DNA of 40,544 nt from Gammaproteobacteria bacterium (GCA_030433415.1 JAUIMF010000026.1:1-40544); one strand, 5' to 3'; numbered from the stretch's first letter, positions 1 through 10,475 are shown. Numbers and translations: made by a program. The notes: generated from the sequence alone by a model not told the origin.

Positions 1-1
1 C

Positions 2-664
2 GCCGAGAAGCTGACCTGGGCCGCAGCCACGGTGTTGCTGTCCCTGGCGTTTGGCGGATTCGTGCGTTCGGTGGCCACACCTCTACACCAGCCTGAAAAC
101 CAGACCGTCGCTGCGGCAGACATCAATCCCGCACTGTTACCTGTGCAGGGCACAATGCCCGCCATGGATACCTGGTCAGAGGCTCGGCGCCAACGCTACA
201 TCGACGCGGCACCGGCTGTTGGGGTGCTGGCGGAGCTGACGATTCCACGCCTGCAGTTGCGCGTGCCCGTGTTCCCCAACGACAACGATGAGCACCTCGA
301 CGTGGGTGCTGGCGTCGTGGAAGGCATGGCCTACCCCGATGAGCTGGGGCACATCGGCATCGCCGCGCACCGCGACGGTTACTTTCGGCCCCTGAAGGAC
401 ATCGCCCCCGGCGACGACATCCTCCTGCAAACCCGTCGCGGACCACGCCATTTTGTTGTGCAGGAGACCCGCGTTGTCGAACCCGAGGAACTGCACTGGC
501 TGCAGGACACGCCTGATACACGCCTTACCCTGGTAACGTGCTACCCCTTTTACTTTGTCGGCAGTGCACCGCAGCGTTTTCTCGTGCGTGCCGTCGAGCG
601 ACTGGACCCCATCAGCGTCGCTCATACCCCACCCCCCGCTGCATCCCGGGATGCTGTGCAATGA
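2..664 (+). CDS. Class D-type sortase, 5' end cut by window edge
   Basis: Membrane-anchored cysteine transpeptidase that would cleave an LPXTG-like sorting signal and transfer the protein to an acceptor in the envelope. The frame is open to the first base of the window; an in-frame GTG lies at 32, but hydrophobic anchor-like sequence begins before it, so the true start is probably upstream and outside. Numbered from that GTG, all three catalytic residues are visible: His113 in AAHRDG, Cys170 in TLVTCYPF, and Arg182 in APQRFLVRA. The core after a variable linker (about residues 65-190) has ordinary sortase size. The gene ends 16 bp before the next ORF, whose product ends in a matching sorting signal, so the two look like an enzyme-substrate pair. 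Family assignment is firm; class D rather than another Gram-negative sortase class is inferred from the TLVTCYPFYF motif. Confidence 0.9.
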   Translation, partial: AEKLTWAAATVLLSLAFGGFVRSVATPLHQPENQTVAAADINPALLPVQGTMPAMDTWSEARRQRYIDAAPAVGVLAELTIPRLQLRVPVFPNDNDEHLDVGAGVVEGMAYPDELGHIGIAAHRDGYFRPLKDIAPGDDILLQTRRGPRHFVVQETRVVEPEELHWLQDTPDTRLTLVTCYPFYFVGSAPQRFLVRAVERLDPISVAHTPPPAASRDAVQ

Positions 665-680
665 CAACAGGAGCTGTGCA

Positions 681-1286
681 ATGAAAACCACACCGATCGC
701 CAGTCTCGGCAAGATCCTCACGAATGCCTTCACCATCGCCCTCGCGGTGGCCCTCGCGCCGGGCGCTTACGCCCAGGACCCCTCCCCCACCTGCGACGAA
801 CTCGTCTGGTCGGCCCAGGTGCTCGCCGCCAACCCGGATATCCGCGAGAGCTGCCTTGGAGTCTACGAGCGCAACAACACACTCTATGCGCGCTCCGAAA
901 TCGAGCTGACGCGCGTGCGGGGCAATCGCATCACTTTCAGACCCCTGCACCGCGACGGCAGCAAGGGTCGGGCACGCAGCATCAACGTACCGTCTTCCTG
1001 GCGCGCCGACATCCAGGGCCGCAGCTATCGCGCAGGGGAACTGCTGCCGGGGCAACGCCTGAGCGTGTTTATTCCCGAAGACCGGTTTGCCCTGGCGGTG
1101 CACAACGGCGATTTCGCGGATGAGGAACAGTGGCTTGCCATCGAAGAAGCCGGCGAAGTCACCGCCATGCCCAGCACGGCATCGGCGCACTACAACCAGT
1201 TGGCAGCAGGTCTGGCATTGCTGGGCCTTGCCGTGGGCCTGACCCTGTATCGGCGCCGCCAAGGTTTGCGCCAATCCCAACCATGA
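681..1286 (+). CDS. Secreted protein with LPXTA-like sorting signal; probable sortase substrate
   Basis: 201-residue protein of unknown function. Residues 1-31 form a Sec signal peptide ending in AYA. The mature part is small and polar with two cysteines (38 and 58) that could form a disulfide. The C terminus has the three parts of a sortase sorting signal: the pentapeptide MPSTA at 163-167 (LPXTA-like), a hydrophobic segment at about 173-190, and a positive tail RRRQ. I chose ATG 681 because AGGAG lies 8 bases upstream and the signal peptide begins there; the open frame extends back into the sortase but without a credible start. The adjacent sortase gene supports the substrate role. What the protein does at the surface cannot be read from the sequence. 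Confidence 0.8.
   Translation: MKTTPIASLGKILTNAFTIALAVALAPGAYAQDPSPTCDELVWSAQVLAANPDIRESCLGVYERNNTLYARSEIELTRVRGNRITFRPLHRDGSKGRARSINVPSSWRADIQGRSYRAGELLPGQRLSVFIPEDRFALAVHNGDFADEEQWLAIEEAGEVTAMPSTASAHYNQLAAGLALLGLAVGLTLYRRRQGLRQSQP
1167..1181 (+). other. Sorting motif MPSTA coding segment
   Basis: Codes for Met-Pro-Ser-Thr-Ala at residues 163-167 of the preceding protein, followed by serine, a membrane-length hydrophobic stretch and three arginines. Known Gram-negative class D sortase substrates carry LPXTA(S). Here the first leucine is methionine, a conservative change. Cleavage would be expected between Thr166 and Ala167. Confidence 0.65.
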
Positions 1287-1303
1287 TCTAGCATGTTCCT
1301 GCT

Positions 1304-1323
1304 ACGGGCCCCGCGGGGCCCGT
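1304..1323. terminator. Perfect 20-bp GC palindrome, possible terminator
   Basis: Two exact 10-base arms, ACGGGCCCCG and its complement, directly abut 17 bases after the sortase substrate gene. It would form a strong hairpin or cruciform. No T-run follows, so it is not a classical intrinsic terminator; it could stabilise the 3' end of the sortase-substrate transcript. Confidence 0.4.
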
Positions 1324-1410
1324 ACTCATCTGGACAGTAAATGCCACGCTCCCACTGGCGCAGGATCAACGCAGATCGTTGCACCAGGGGCGCAGGAACG
1401 AGTTACCGAG

Positions 1411-1896
1411 ATGTTTGAACGTAAAAGCAACAAAGCGGAACCCCCGCCCCCCGCGGCGACGCCAGAGGTCAGCAGCAAACCTGCCGCCCCGGCCCAGCCC
1501 ACCGCAAAACGAGGATTGCGTGCAATGATTGGAGCAAAAGTTAAGGTCAACGGCGACATCATCAGCAGCGAAGACCTGCTCGTTGAAGGTGAGGTATCGG
1601 GCACCATCACGCTAAAAGACAACGAACTGGTCGTCGGCTCGTCTGGCAGGGTACAGGCGAACGTCAATGCCAAAACCGTGCGCATTGAGGGCGAAGTCAG
1701 AGGCGATATCGAGGGCGGCGAACGCGTGGTGATCTGCGCCTCGGGCAACGTCGAAGGCAACGTCACGGCACCGCGTGTCATGCTCGAAGACGGCGGCCGC
1801 TTCAAGGGCAGCATCGACATGGGCAGCAGCAAGGGCGCACCCGCGGCCAAACCCGCACCCGCCCCGGAAGTGCGACCCATCGACAAAACCGCCTGA
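1411..1896 (+). CDS. Bactofilin (polymer-forming cytoskeletal protein)
   Basis: 161-residue bactofilin: a self-polymerising, nucleotide-independent cytoskeletal protein that usually acts at the inner face of the membrane in cell shape, stalk or polar functions. The N-terminal 35 residues are a proline/alanine-rich disordered tail. From about residue 37 to 140 runs the beta-helical core with its regular pattern of short strands and glycine turns (GDIISSEDLLVEGEVSG, then the GEVRGDIEGG and GNVEGNVTA repeats). The C-terminal tail is again alanine/proline rich. Length and architecture are typical. Nine bases separate it from the following methyltransferase-like gene, suggesting a two-gene operon. 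Many bacteria carry a bactofilin beside a peptidoglycan hydrolase; that partner is absent here. Confidence 0.93.
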   Translation: MFERKSNKAEPPPPAATPEVSSKPAAPAQPTAKRGLRAMIGAKVKVNGDIISSEDLLVEGEVSGTITLKDNELVVGSSGRVQANVNAKTVRIEGEVRGDIEGGERVVICASGNVEGNVTAPRVMLEDGGRFKGSIDMGSSKGAPAAKPAPAPEVRPIDKTA

Positions 1897-1905
1897 GGCC
1901 TTCCC

Positions 1906-2550
1906 GTGGTTCGCATCCCGGGCCGGCAAACCGCCCGGGACCCGGGCCCCGTCACAATCAACAGCCGCCTGCTGCCGTCATTGCTTGATGAAGAGAAACT
2001 TGCGGCCCGGGGCCCCGTCAACATTCTGGATTTCGGCCGCGCCAACAGCAGCAGTCTGGAATTCTTCAATCGTTTTCCCTGCCGCCTGACGGTACTGGAT
2101 GCAGCGGAGTCGCTGGTGGCCTGGTCTCACCAGTTGGAACAGCGCATGGAAGAGCCTCCGTCGCAGCAGCAGATGCGCCACGAGTTGGCGGGTCTTCTGC
2201 GTCTGCCCCACGGCACCCTGCCTTTTGACGTGGTGTTTCTGTGGGACACGCTGAACCACCTGCATGAATACGCCCTGCCCGCTTTTGCCGCGCTGTTACG
2301 CAAGGAACTGGCGCCGGGCTTCAAAGGACATGGGTTCATGTTGCACAAACGTGGCACCGAGCAACGCCTGCGTCACATGGGCCTGGCGGGACCAGACGTC
2401 GTGCGTGTCAACGAGAGCCGCGATGATGTGTTGTATGCCCACAACCGCCGCGTTGTGAACGACGCCCTGGGGCCAGCACTCCAGGTGGACCACGGTGTAC
2501 TGCACGGCGATGGCCGGCTCGAATTCCTGCTTGTGCAGGGTCGCTCCTGA
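1906..2550 (+). CDS. Methyltransferase-like protein of unknown substrate
   Basis: 214-residue cytoplasmic protein with the outline of a class I SAM-dependent methyltransferase. ILDFGRANSSS (40-50) sits where motif I belongs, VLDAAES (about 64-70) resembles the acidic motif II, and FDVVFLWDTLNHLHEY (about 106-121) resembles motif IV/post-I with a helix after it. Motif I lacks the GxGxG pattern, so SAM binding may be weak or lost. The start is GTG 1906, nine bases after the bactofilin stop; no better start is nearby. Cotranscription with the bactofilin suggests a morphology or envelope link, but this is inference. The catalytic role is uncertain. Confidence 0.7.
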   Translation: MVRIPGRQTARDPGPVTINSRLLPSLLDEEKLAARGPVNILDFGRANSSSLEFFNRFPCRLTVLDAAESLVAWSHQLEQRMEEPPSQQQMRHELAGLLRLPHGTLPFDVVFLWDTLNHLHEYALPAFAALLRKELAPGFKGHGFMLHKRGTEQRLRHMGLAGPDVVRVNESRDDVLYAHNRRVVNDALGPALQVDHGVLHGDGRLEFLLVQGRS

Positions 2551-2568
2551 GCACCACAGCAAACCCGC

Positions 2569-2598
2569 TTGGGCAGCCCCTGCGCCTTTGCGTATACT
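2569..2598 (+). promoter_or_regulatory. Sigma-70 promoter of the opp operon
   Basis: TTGGGC at 2569-2574 and TATACT at 2593-2598 are separated by 18 bases, a good -35/-10 pair. Predicted transcription would start near 2605, giving a leader of about 16 bases before the TTG start at 2621, with AGGA in between at 2609-2612. The fit between promoter, ribosome site and start supports all three. Confidence 0.55.
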
Positions 2599-2620
2599 CG
2601 CGACTTCCAGGACACAGCGG

Positions 2621-4345
2621 TTGAACATCTTGTCTACTCTTGCTGAATACGCCGGGCGCGCTCATTCATGCGCCTCACCGACGCGCGTACGAACCAAGCA
2701 CTTTCCAATCTGGCTTAAATCCCTTCTACTCTTTCTGCCCCTGACCCTCACCGGCTGCGTTGGCGGCGAATCCAATGTGGAACAGGGAAATCGCGAGGGA
2801 GTTCTCCACTACGGTAACGGCGCCGAACCCCAGGGCCTGGACCCCCACGTGGTGACTGGCGTGCCCGAGAATCACCTGATTCGCGCGCTGTTTGAAGGAC
2901 TCGCGGTCAAAAACCCCTACACGCTCGAACCCGAGCCCGGCGTTGCCGAGAGCTGGGACTTCAGCGAAGACGGCCGCGTCATCACCTTTCATATCAACCC
3001 CGAGGCGCGCTGGTCCAACGGCGACCCCGTCACGGCAGATGATTACGTTTGGAGCTGGATGCGCGCCCTGCATCCGGATATGGGCAACCTGTATGCCTAC
3101 ATGCTGTTTCCAATCCTCAATGCCGAGGCCTTCTTCAGCCGCAAAATCGAGAACTTTGATGAGGTCGGTGTCAAAGCTCCTGACCCCCACACCCTGGTGG
3201 TGACCCTGACGGAACCTACGCCCTACTTCGTTCAGCTCATGGATCACTACAGCACCTTTGCCGTGCACCGCCCGACGATCGAAAAGCATGGCAAATTCAC
3301 GGACCGCTACACGCGCTGGACCCGCGTCGAGAACATGGTGGGTAACGGCGCCTTTGTGCTGGAGGACTGGCAGCTCAATCGCCGCATTGTGATGCGCCGC
3401 AGCGACACCTACTGGGACCGTGATCACGTGCGCCTGAACAAGGTGGTGTTCTACCCCACAGAAAACGTCGTGTCAGAGGAGCGGGGATTCCGCGCGGGTC
3501 AGCTCCACTACACCCAGAGCATCCCCCTGGACAAAATTCCCGTGTACCAGGCCATGGAAGACTCCCTCTACGTGCAGGAGCCTTACCTGGGCACCTATTT
3601 CTACCTGGTCAATACCAAACGCCCGCCCCTGGATGACTCGCGCGTGCGGCGTGCTCTGTCGATGGCGGTGGATCGCGACACCCTCATGGGATCGGTCATG
3701 CAGGGCTCGGCCTACTCCGCCTACAGCATTACTCCCCCAGGCACCCTGGGCTACCAGCCGCCCAAGACCTTTGACTACGATCCCGAGGAAGCGCGGCGTC
3801 TACTGGCAGAAGCAGGCTACCCCAACGGTGAGGGCTGGCCCGGCATCGAACTCATCTACAACACCTTTGAAGCGCACCGCAAAATCGCCGTGGCGGTGCA
3901 GCAGATGTGGAAGGACGTGCTGAATATCGAGGTGACCATCGCCAATCAGGAATGGAAGGTGTATCTGGATGCGGTATCGACCATGAACTTTGATATCGCG
4001 CGCCGCGGCTGGATCGGCGACTATGTGGACCCCAACAACTTCCTGGACCTGTATCTCACCGGTGGCGGCAATAACAACACCGGCTATGCCGACCCGGCCT
4101 ATGACGAGCTTATCCTGCGCACGGCGCCTCAGGCCAAAACCCGTGAGGAACGTTTCGCGGCTTTTTACAAAGCCGAGAAGATGCTCATGGAGCAGATGCC
4201 GATCATCCCCATCTACACCTATACCAGCAAGCACCTGATCCATCCCAGCGTTTGCGGCCTGCCGCCCAACCTCATGGACTCCCTAAACCTCAAGTACGTA
4301 TGGCTCAAGGCCGACCGTACCAGCCCTTCGGAGCCCTGTGACTGA
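2621..4345 (+). CDS. oppA: Peptide ABC transporter substrate-binding lipoprotein
   Basis: Family 5 extracellular solute-binding protein that captures oligopeptides for the importer encoded downstream. The sequence shows a lipoprotein signal LLLFLPLTLTGC. The lipid-bearing Cys is residue 46 from TTG 2621, so the region before the hydrophobic core is unusually long. The mature part has the OppA landmarks: an early EPQGLDPHVVTG segment, DGRVITFHINPEARWSNGDP, and WIGDYVDPNNFLDLY near the ligand site. Length (574 residues) is near E. coli OppA (543). I chose TTG 2621 for its AGGA site and the matching promoter; TTG 2630 is an alternative and no in-frame ATG lies between 2560 and the signal sequence. 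The stop overlaps the next ATG by one base. The specificity (peptides versus another family 5 ligand) is inferred. Confidence 0.88.
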   Translation: MNILSTLAEYAGRAHSCASPTRVRTKHFPIWLKSLLLFLPLTLTGCVGGESNVEQGNREGVLHYGNGAEPQGLDPHVVTGVPENHLIRALFEGLAVKNPYTLEPEPGVAESWDFSEDGRVITFHINPEARWSNGDPVTADDYVWSWMRALHPDMGNLYAYMLFPILNAEAFFSRKIENFDEVGVKAPDPHTLVVTLTEPTPYFVQLMDHYSTFAVHRPTIEKHGKFTDRYTRWTRVENMVGNGAFVLEDWQLNRRIVMRRSDTYWDRDHVRLNKVVFYPTENVVSEERGFRAGQLHYTQSIPLDKIPVYQAMEDSLYVQEPYLGTYFYLVNTKRPPLDDSRVRRALSMAVDRDTLMGSVMQGSAYSAYSITPPGTLGYQPPKTFDYDPEEARRLLAEAGYPNGEGWPGIELIYNTFEAHRKIAVAVQQMWKDVLNIEVTIANQEWKVYLDAVSTMNFDIARRGWIGDYVDPNNFLDLYLTGGGNNNTGYADPAYDELILRTAPQAKTREERFAAFYKAEKMLMEQMPIIPIYTYTSKHLIHPSVCGLPPNLMDSLNLKYVWLKADRTSPSEPCD

Positions 4346-5280
4346 TGGGACGATTCCTCGCCATACGCCTGCTGCAGGCAATCCCCGTGATCCTGGCCGT
4401 GATCACCGTGACCTTCTTTCTGGTGCGCGTGGCCCCCGGTGGTCCCTTCGACAGCGAGAAAGCCGTGCTGCCCGAAGTGAAGGCAGCGCTCGAAGCCCAG
4501 TACCGCCTGGACCTGCCGCTGTTCCAGCAGTACACCGCCTATCTGGGCGATCTGGCCCAGGGCGACTTCGGTCCGTCCTTTAAATATCCCGGACGCAGCG
4601 TCAATGAACTCATCGGCGCAGGCCTGCCCGTCACCGCCGAACTGGGGCTGTACGCCCTGCTCATTGCGACGGTGATTGGTGGTCTTGCGGGGGTAATCGC
4701 CTCGCTCAGGCCCAATACCCCTCAGGATTACATTCCCATGGCGCTGGCCATGATCGGTATCTGCATGCCCACGTTTTTGCTGGGCCCTCTGCTGGTGCTG
4801 CTGTTTGGCATAGAACTGGAATGGCTGCCGGTGTCGGGCTGGGGCGACATTCCCGGCGACAAACTGCTGCCGAGCATCACCCTCGGTGCCGCCTACGCAG
4901 CCTACATCGCCCGCCTGTCCCGCGCGGGCATGCTCGAAGTACTGTCCCAGGATTACATTCGCACCGCCCGGGCCAAGGGCCTGCCGGAATGGCAGGTGGT
5001 GGTGAAGCACGGGCTGCGCGGCGGTCTGCTGCCGGTGGTGGCGTTTCTCGGCCCTGCCTTTGCTGGACTCCTCGCCGGCTCCTTCGTTGTTGAAACCATC
5101 TTTCAGATTCCCGGTCTCGGCCGCTTTTACGTGCAGGCCGCATTCAACCGCGACTACACCATGATTCTGGGTACGACCGTGTTCCTGTCCACGCTCATCG
5201 TGCTGTTCAACCTGCTCTCGGACGTGCTCGCCGCGTGGCTTAACCCGCGCCTCAGACACCAGTTTGGAGGCAAGGCATGA
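4345..5280 (+). CDS. oppB: Peptide ABC transporter permease, OppB type
   Basis: 311-residue inner-membrane permease, first of the two that form the translocation channel for peptides. It has an N-terminal transmembrane helix (about residues 9-29), the OppB-type periplasmic segment after it (VAPGGPFDSEKAVLPEVKA), and a cluster of helices from about residue 98. The EAA-type loop that docks the ATPase is visible as DYIRTARAKGLPEWQVVVKH. Length matches the family (306 in E. coli). Its ATG overlaps the oppA stop (TGATG), and its own stop overlaps oppC by four bases, so translation is probably coupled along the operon. Confidence 0.93.
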   Translation: MGRFLAIRLLQAIPVILAVITVTFFLVRVAPGGPFDSEKAVLPEVKAALEAQYRLDLPLFQQYTAYLGDLAQGDFGPSFKYPGRSVNELIGAGLPVTAELGLYALLIATVIGGLAGVIASLRPNTPQDYIPMALAMIGICMPTFLLGPLLVLLFGIELEWLPVSGWGDIPGDKLLPSITLGAAYAAYIARLSRAGMLEVLSQDYIRTARAKGLPEWQVVVKHGLRGGLLPVVAFLGPAFAGLLAGSFVVETIFQIPGLGRFYVQAAFNRDYTMILGTTVFLSTLIVLFNLLSDVLAAWLNPRLRHQFGGKA

Positions 5281-6164
5281 ACACCGACGTGATCACCGAT
5301 ATCGCCCAGGCCGAAGAAGGCACCTCACTGTGGCAGGACGCCTGGGTACGCCTGCGCAAGAACCACCTGGCGGTATTCGGCCTGGTGGTGCTGGTGACGA
5401 TGATCGTCATCGCCCTGCTCACGCCATGGATTGCGCCCTATGCCTACGACGCCCAGAACCTGGATCTGGGTGCCTCGCCGCCCTCGGCAGCGCACTGGCT
5501 GGGCACGGACGTCTTTGGTCGCGACCTGCTCACGCAGATCATGTACGGCGGTCGCATCTCGCTGGCTGTGGGCTTTATCGCCACCAGCGTCGCCCTGTTG
5601 ATTGGTGTGACCTGGGGCGCCATCGCCGGCTACGTGGGCGGACGTACCGACGCAATCATGATGCGCTTGGTGGATATTCTCTACGCCCTGCCCTTCATGA
5701 TCTTTATCGTGCTGCTCATGGTGGTGTTCGGCCGCAACATGGTGCTGCTGTTCCTGGCCATCGGTGCCGTGGAATGGCTGACCATGGCGCGCATCATGCG
5801 AGGCCAGGTGCAGTCCCTGCGTCAGCAGGAGTTCGTCGAAGCCGCCGTGTCCCTGGGCCTGTCGCCGGCCACGATCATTCGCCGGCATCTGGTTCCCAAC
5901 GCCCTGGGGCCGATCATCGTGTACACCACGCTCACGATCCCCAGTGTGATGTTGCTAGAAGCCTTCCTGAGTTTTCTGGGCCTGGGTATCCAGCCGCCCC
6001 AGACCTCCTGGGGGCTGCTGATCTCTTACGGCGCCGAGACCATGGAGGAGTATCCCTGGCTGCTCATCTACCCGGGCCTGACGCTCACCATCACGCTTTT
6101 CTCGCTGAATTTTCTGGGTGACGGTCTGCGCGACGCCCTGGACGTACGCGGATCCAAGGACTGA
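5277..6164 (+). CDS. oppC: Peptide ABC transporter permease, OppC type
   Basis: 295-residue second channel subunit. The N-terminal cytoplasmic segment LWQDAWVRLRKNHLAVFGL and first helix (about 36-58) are OppC hallmarks. The periplasmic HWLGTDVFGRDLLTQIMYGGR motif is characteristic of OppC/DppC. The ATPase-docking loop reads EFVEAAVSLGLSPATIIRRH. Length agrees with the family. The ATG lies within the oppB stop (ATGA overlap), and only two bases separate its stop from the ATPase gene. Confidence 0.93.
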   Translation: MNTDVITDIAQAEEGTSLWQDAWVRLRKNHLAVFGLVVLVTMIVIALLTPWIAPYAYDAQNLDLGASPPSAAHWLGTDVFGRDLLTQIMYGGRISLAVGFIATSVALLIGVTWGAIAGYVGGRTDAIMMRLVDILYALPFMIFIVLLMVVFGRNMVLLFLAIGAVEWLTMARIMRGQVQSLRQQEFVEAAVSLGLSPATIIRRHLVPNALGPIIVYTTLTIPSVMLLEAFLSFLGLGIQPPQTSWGLLISYGAETMEEYPWLLIYPGLTLTITLFSLNFLGDGLRDALDVRGSKD

Positions 6165-6166
6165 CC

Positions 6167-7759
<1,593 letters not shown>

Positions 7760-7765
<6 letters not shown>

Positions 7766-9517
7766 GTCTTCAGGATAGGGATTGGGTCCGCCCGCATCGA
7801 TCCAGGCGTCGAGCTCAGCCTCGAGCACTGGCAGGGGCACAGAACGCAGCGCCAGAATCTTGTCGTGGAAGTAGCGTTGGTCGAACTCCACGCCCAACTC
7901 GGCCTCGGCGCGGGCGCGCTTCTCACGAATCAGAAGCTCGCCGAGCTTGTAGGCCAGGGCCTGGGCGGGCCACGAGATATAGCGATCCACCTCGGTGGTG
8001 ATCTCGTGCTCTGACATCGCCGCGTTGTCACGCAGGTAATCCTGCGCCTGCTTACGCGACCAGCCGTAGTAATGAATCCCCGTGTCGATCACCAGGCGAC
8101 AGGCACGCCACATTTCGTAGGTAAGCTGGCCGAAGCGCTCGTAGGGTGTGCGGTAGATACCCATCACCCCACCGAGCCATTCCGTGTACAACCCCCAGCC
8201 CTCGCCGTAGCCTGAGAAGTAGTTGTGAGAACGAAACTCCGGAATCTGCCCCGGGGCTTCTCGAGAGATCGCCGCCTGCAGCGCATGACCCGGGGCGCAT
8301 TCGTGCAGCGTGAGCGCCGGCAGCGTGTACAGGGGGCGGGCCGGCAGATTGTAGGTATTCATCAGGCAGCGGTTCAGGCCTCCGCGCCCACCCGTATAGA
8401 TCGGCGCGATGGCATCGGGCACGGGGTCGATGGAAAACCGCCGCCGGGGCAAAAAGCCCAGGACCTGGGAGAGCTTGCCGTCCATCCGCTTGGCCACGTA
8501 GGCCGATACGCCCATCAGCTCATCGGGAGTCTGGGCGTAGAACTGCGGGTCCGTGCGCAGAAACTCGAAGAACTCGGCCATGGTGCCTTCATAGTCCAGC
8601 TCTTCGAGAATGGCGTCCATCTCACCGCGCAGGCGCGCCACCTCGCGCAGGCCCGTGTCGTGGATTTCTCTGGGCGTCAGGTCCAGCGTGGTAAAGGCGC
8701 GGATCTGGGCCTGGTAAAAGGCCTCGCCGTCGGGCAGGTCCCGCGCCGCCAATGCCGTGCGCGTGTTGGGCAGATAATCCTCGCGCATAAAGCGCAGCAG
8801 ATCGCGATAGGCAGGCACTACCGCGGCGTCAATAACCTCTCGCGCCTCGTCTTGCAGCTGTGCACGCTCGTCGCTGGTGATGCTGGGCGGCATGTCGGTA
8901 AAGGGAATCCAGAACGGGTTGTCTTCACCGACGACCAGATAGGCTTCGATGGAGTTTTCGCGCCCGGTCAGGGCGATGCGCGGTGGCGTGTATCCTCGGG
9001 CGAGGCCGGCGCGCATATTGGCCTGGTTCTGGGCGAAGAAACGCGGCAGCTCCCGCATCCTGCCCAGATAGCGACGATAGCTGTCAGCGTCACTAAAACC
9101 ACCAGTCTGGGGATGCAGGCCACCCCAGAAGAACGTGTCGGAATTCAGGGGTGCCTCGTAGCGGCGATAGCGCGTGTTGCTGGCCAGTGTCTCGACGATC
9201 TGCCGGAACACCTGTGCATTGATTGATGCCTCGTGACTGAGGTCCTGGGCATCAATGGCATTGAGCTCTGCCAGGGCATCTTCCCAATAGGCCAGCCGAC
9301 GCCGCTGGGCCGCGTCGCTCACGTCGGGCAGCGTGCCCTGTTTGACCCACTTGCCCTGCGCGTCGCGCTGCATCGCGTTTTCGTTCTGGCGCCAGGCCCA
9401 CTCGCGTTCGTACAGCGCCTGCAGGCGCTCATCAGCCGTGGTCCCCGTATCGCCGGTTGAGGCACAGGCAGATAACAGCAACGACTGCAGCAGTAGAAAA
9501 GGCAGCAACAATCTCAT
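7760..9517 (-). CDS. DUF885-family lipoprotein, probable metallopeptidase
   Basis: 585-residue predicted lipoprotein of the DUF885 family, whose members have a gluzincin-like metallopeptidase fold. Signal LLLQSLLLSAC ends in a lipobox Cys at residue 18 when started at ATG 9517. The presumed zinc site HECAPGH spans residues 405-411 (His405, Glu406, His411), followed by the family segment GYGEGWGLYTEWLG carrying the likely third ligand. An alternative ATG at 9532 would add five residues; I prefer 9517 because it gives an ordinary-length signal. The gene converges on the peptide importer and overlaps its stop by six bases. A periplasm-facing peptidase beside a peptide importer would make sense functionally: peptides trimmed outside, then imported. 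Substrate is unknown. Confidence 0.85.
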
Positions 9518-9626
9518 GGCAATGCATTCCATCAAAGTAAGGCGATGACGATACGCCAGGCCCTGACGGTTCTCAATCACGGTGCACTTCGGTTTACACT
9601 GCGCCCCCCGAACAGGAAGTGGTGCT

Positions 9627-10475
9627 ATGAGTAACGAAGAACAGATTGCCTACTGGAATGGTGACGCGGGCAAAAAATGGGCGGACCTGGACGCCCAGAT
9701 GAGCCGCCTGCTCGCCCCCATCGCCGAGATGCTCATGGACCATGCACAGGTGGACGGCGCCCTCCGCGCGCTGGACGTAGGCTGCGGCGGCGGCAGCGAG
9801 AGCTTTGCGCTGCTGCGGCGCCTGGGTGGGGATGCGCGCGTACTGGGCGTGGATATTTCCGCCCCCATGCTCGCGGTAGCCGAGGCACACCGGGCCGAGC
9901 AGGGCCTGGACAACGTCGCCTTTTTGCAGGCCGACGCATCAACTCACGATTTTGGTGACCAGACCTTCGATCTGCTCTTTTCACGTTTTGGCGTCATGTT
10001 TTTTGACGATCCCAGCGCCGCCTTCGGCCACCTGCGCGGTGCCATGGCACCCGGCGCCCGCCTGGCATTTACCTGCTGGCAACCCCTGGCAGCCAACCCC
10101 TGGGTGGCGGTGGCGCTACAAGCAGCGCTGACCGTACTGCCGCCGCCGGCCCCGCCCCCACCACGTAGCCCCGGCCCCTTTGCCTTTGGCGAAGCGGACT
10201 ACGTAACCGAAGTGCTGCAAAACGCGGGCTGGAGCGATATCAACGTGCAGGCGAAAAACGTGGATATGCGTTGGCCCGACAGCGGCGGATACAGCCACAC
10301 CGTGCGAGAGCTCGTGAAAATGGGCCCCGTGGGCCGGCTGCTGGCTGACGTGGACGACGCTACCCGCGAAGCGGTGTACGTAGCGGTCGAGGGCGCTCTT
10401 GGGGACTATTACAACGGTGAATGCCTGAGCCTTCCCGGCGCCATCTGGATGGTCACGGCAACCAACGAGGTTTGA
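9627..10475 (+). CDS. Class I SAM-dependent methyltransferase
   Basis: 282-residue soluble methyltransferase. It begins with the conserved segment [16 protein letters not shown] found in this UbiE/methyltransferase-11-type group. Motif I is LDVGCGGG at 49-56, the acidic end of strand 2 is GVDISAPML, and motif IV is [16 protein letters not shown]. The C-terminal half contains a proline-rich loop (PPPAPPPP) of unknown meaning. ATG 9627 follows AGGAAG at a good distance; the longer open frame before it lacks a better start. Its stop overlaps the purT start (TGATG), so the two are probably cotranscribed. Substrate is not evident. Confidence 0.85.
   Translation: MSNEEQIAYWNGDAGKKWADLDAQMSRLLAPIAEMLMDHAQVDGALRALDVGCGGGSESFALLRRLGGDARVLGVDISAPMLAVAEAHRAEQGLDNVAFLQADASTHDFGDQTFDLLFSRFGVMFFDDPSAAFGHLRGAMAPGARLAFTCWQPLAANPWVAVALQAALTVLPPPAPPPPRSPGPFAFGEADYVTEVLQNAGWSDINVQAKNVDMRWPDSGGYSHTVRELVKMGPVGRLLADVDDATREAVYVAVEGALGDYYNGECLSLPGAIWMVTATNEV

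Noticed and set aside
4219..5259. 346-codon minus-strand open frame opposite oppB
   Set aside because: Antisense to the permease; the product is Gln/His/Gly-rich low-complexity sequence.
8225..9226. 333-codon plus-strand open frame opposite the DUF885 gene
   Set aside because: Antisense shadow; the minus-strand product has a lipobox and a metal motif.
9580..9626. Promoter with TTTACACT as -10 for the methyltransferase gene
   Set aside because: The -10 match is weak (4 of 6) and no -35 is found at a proper distance.
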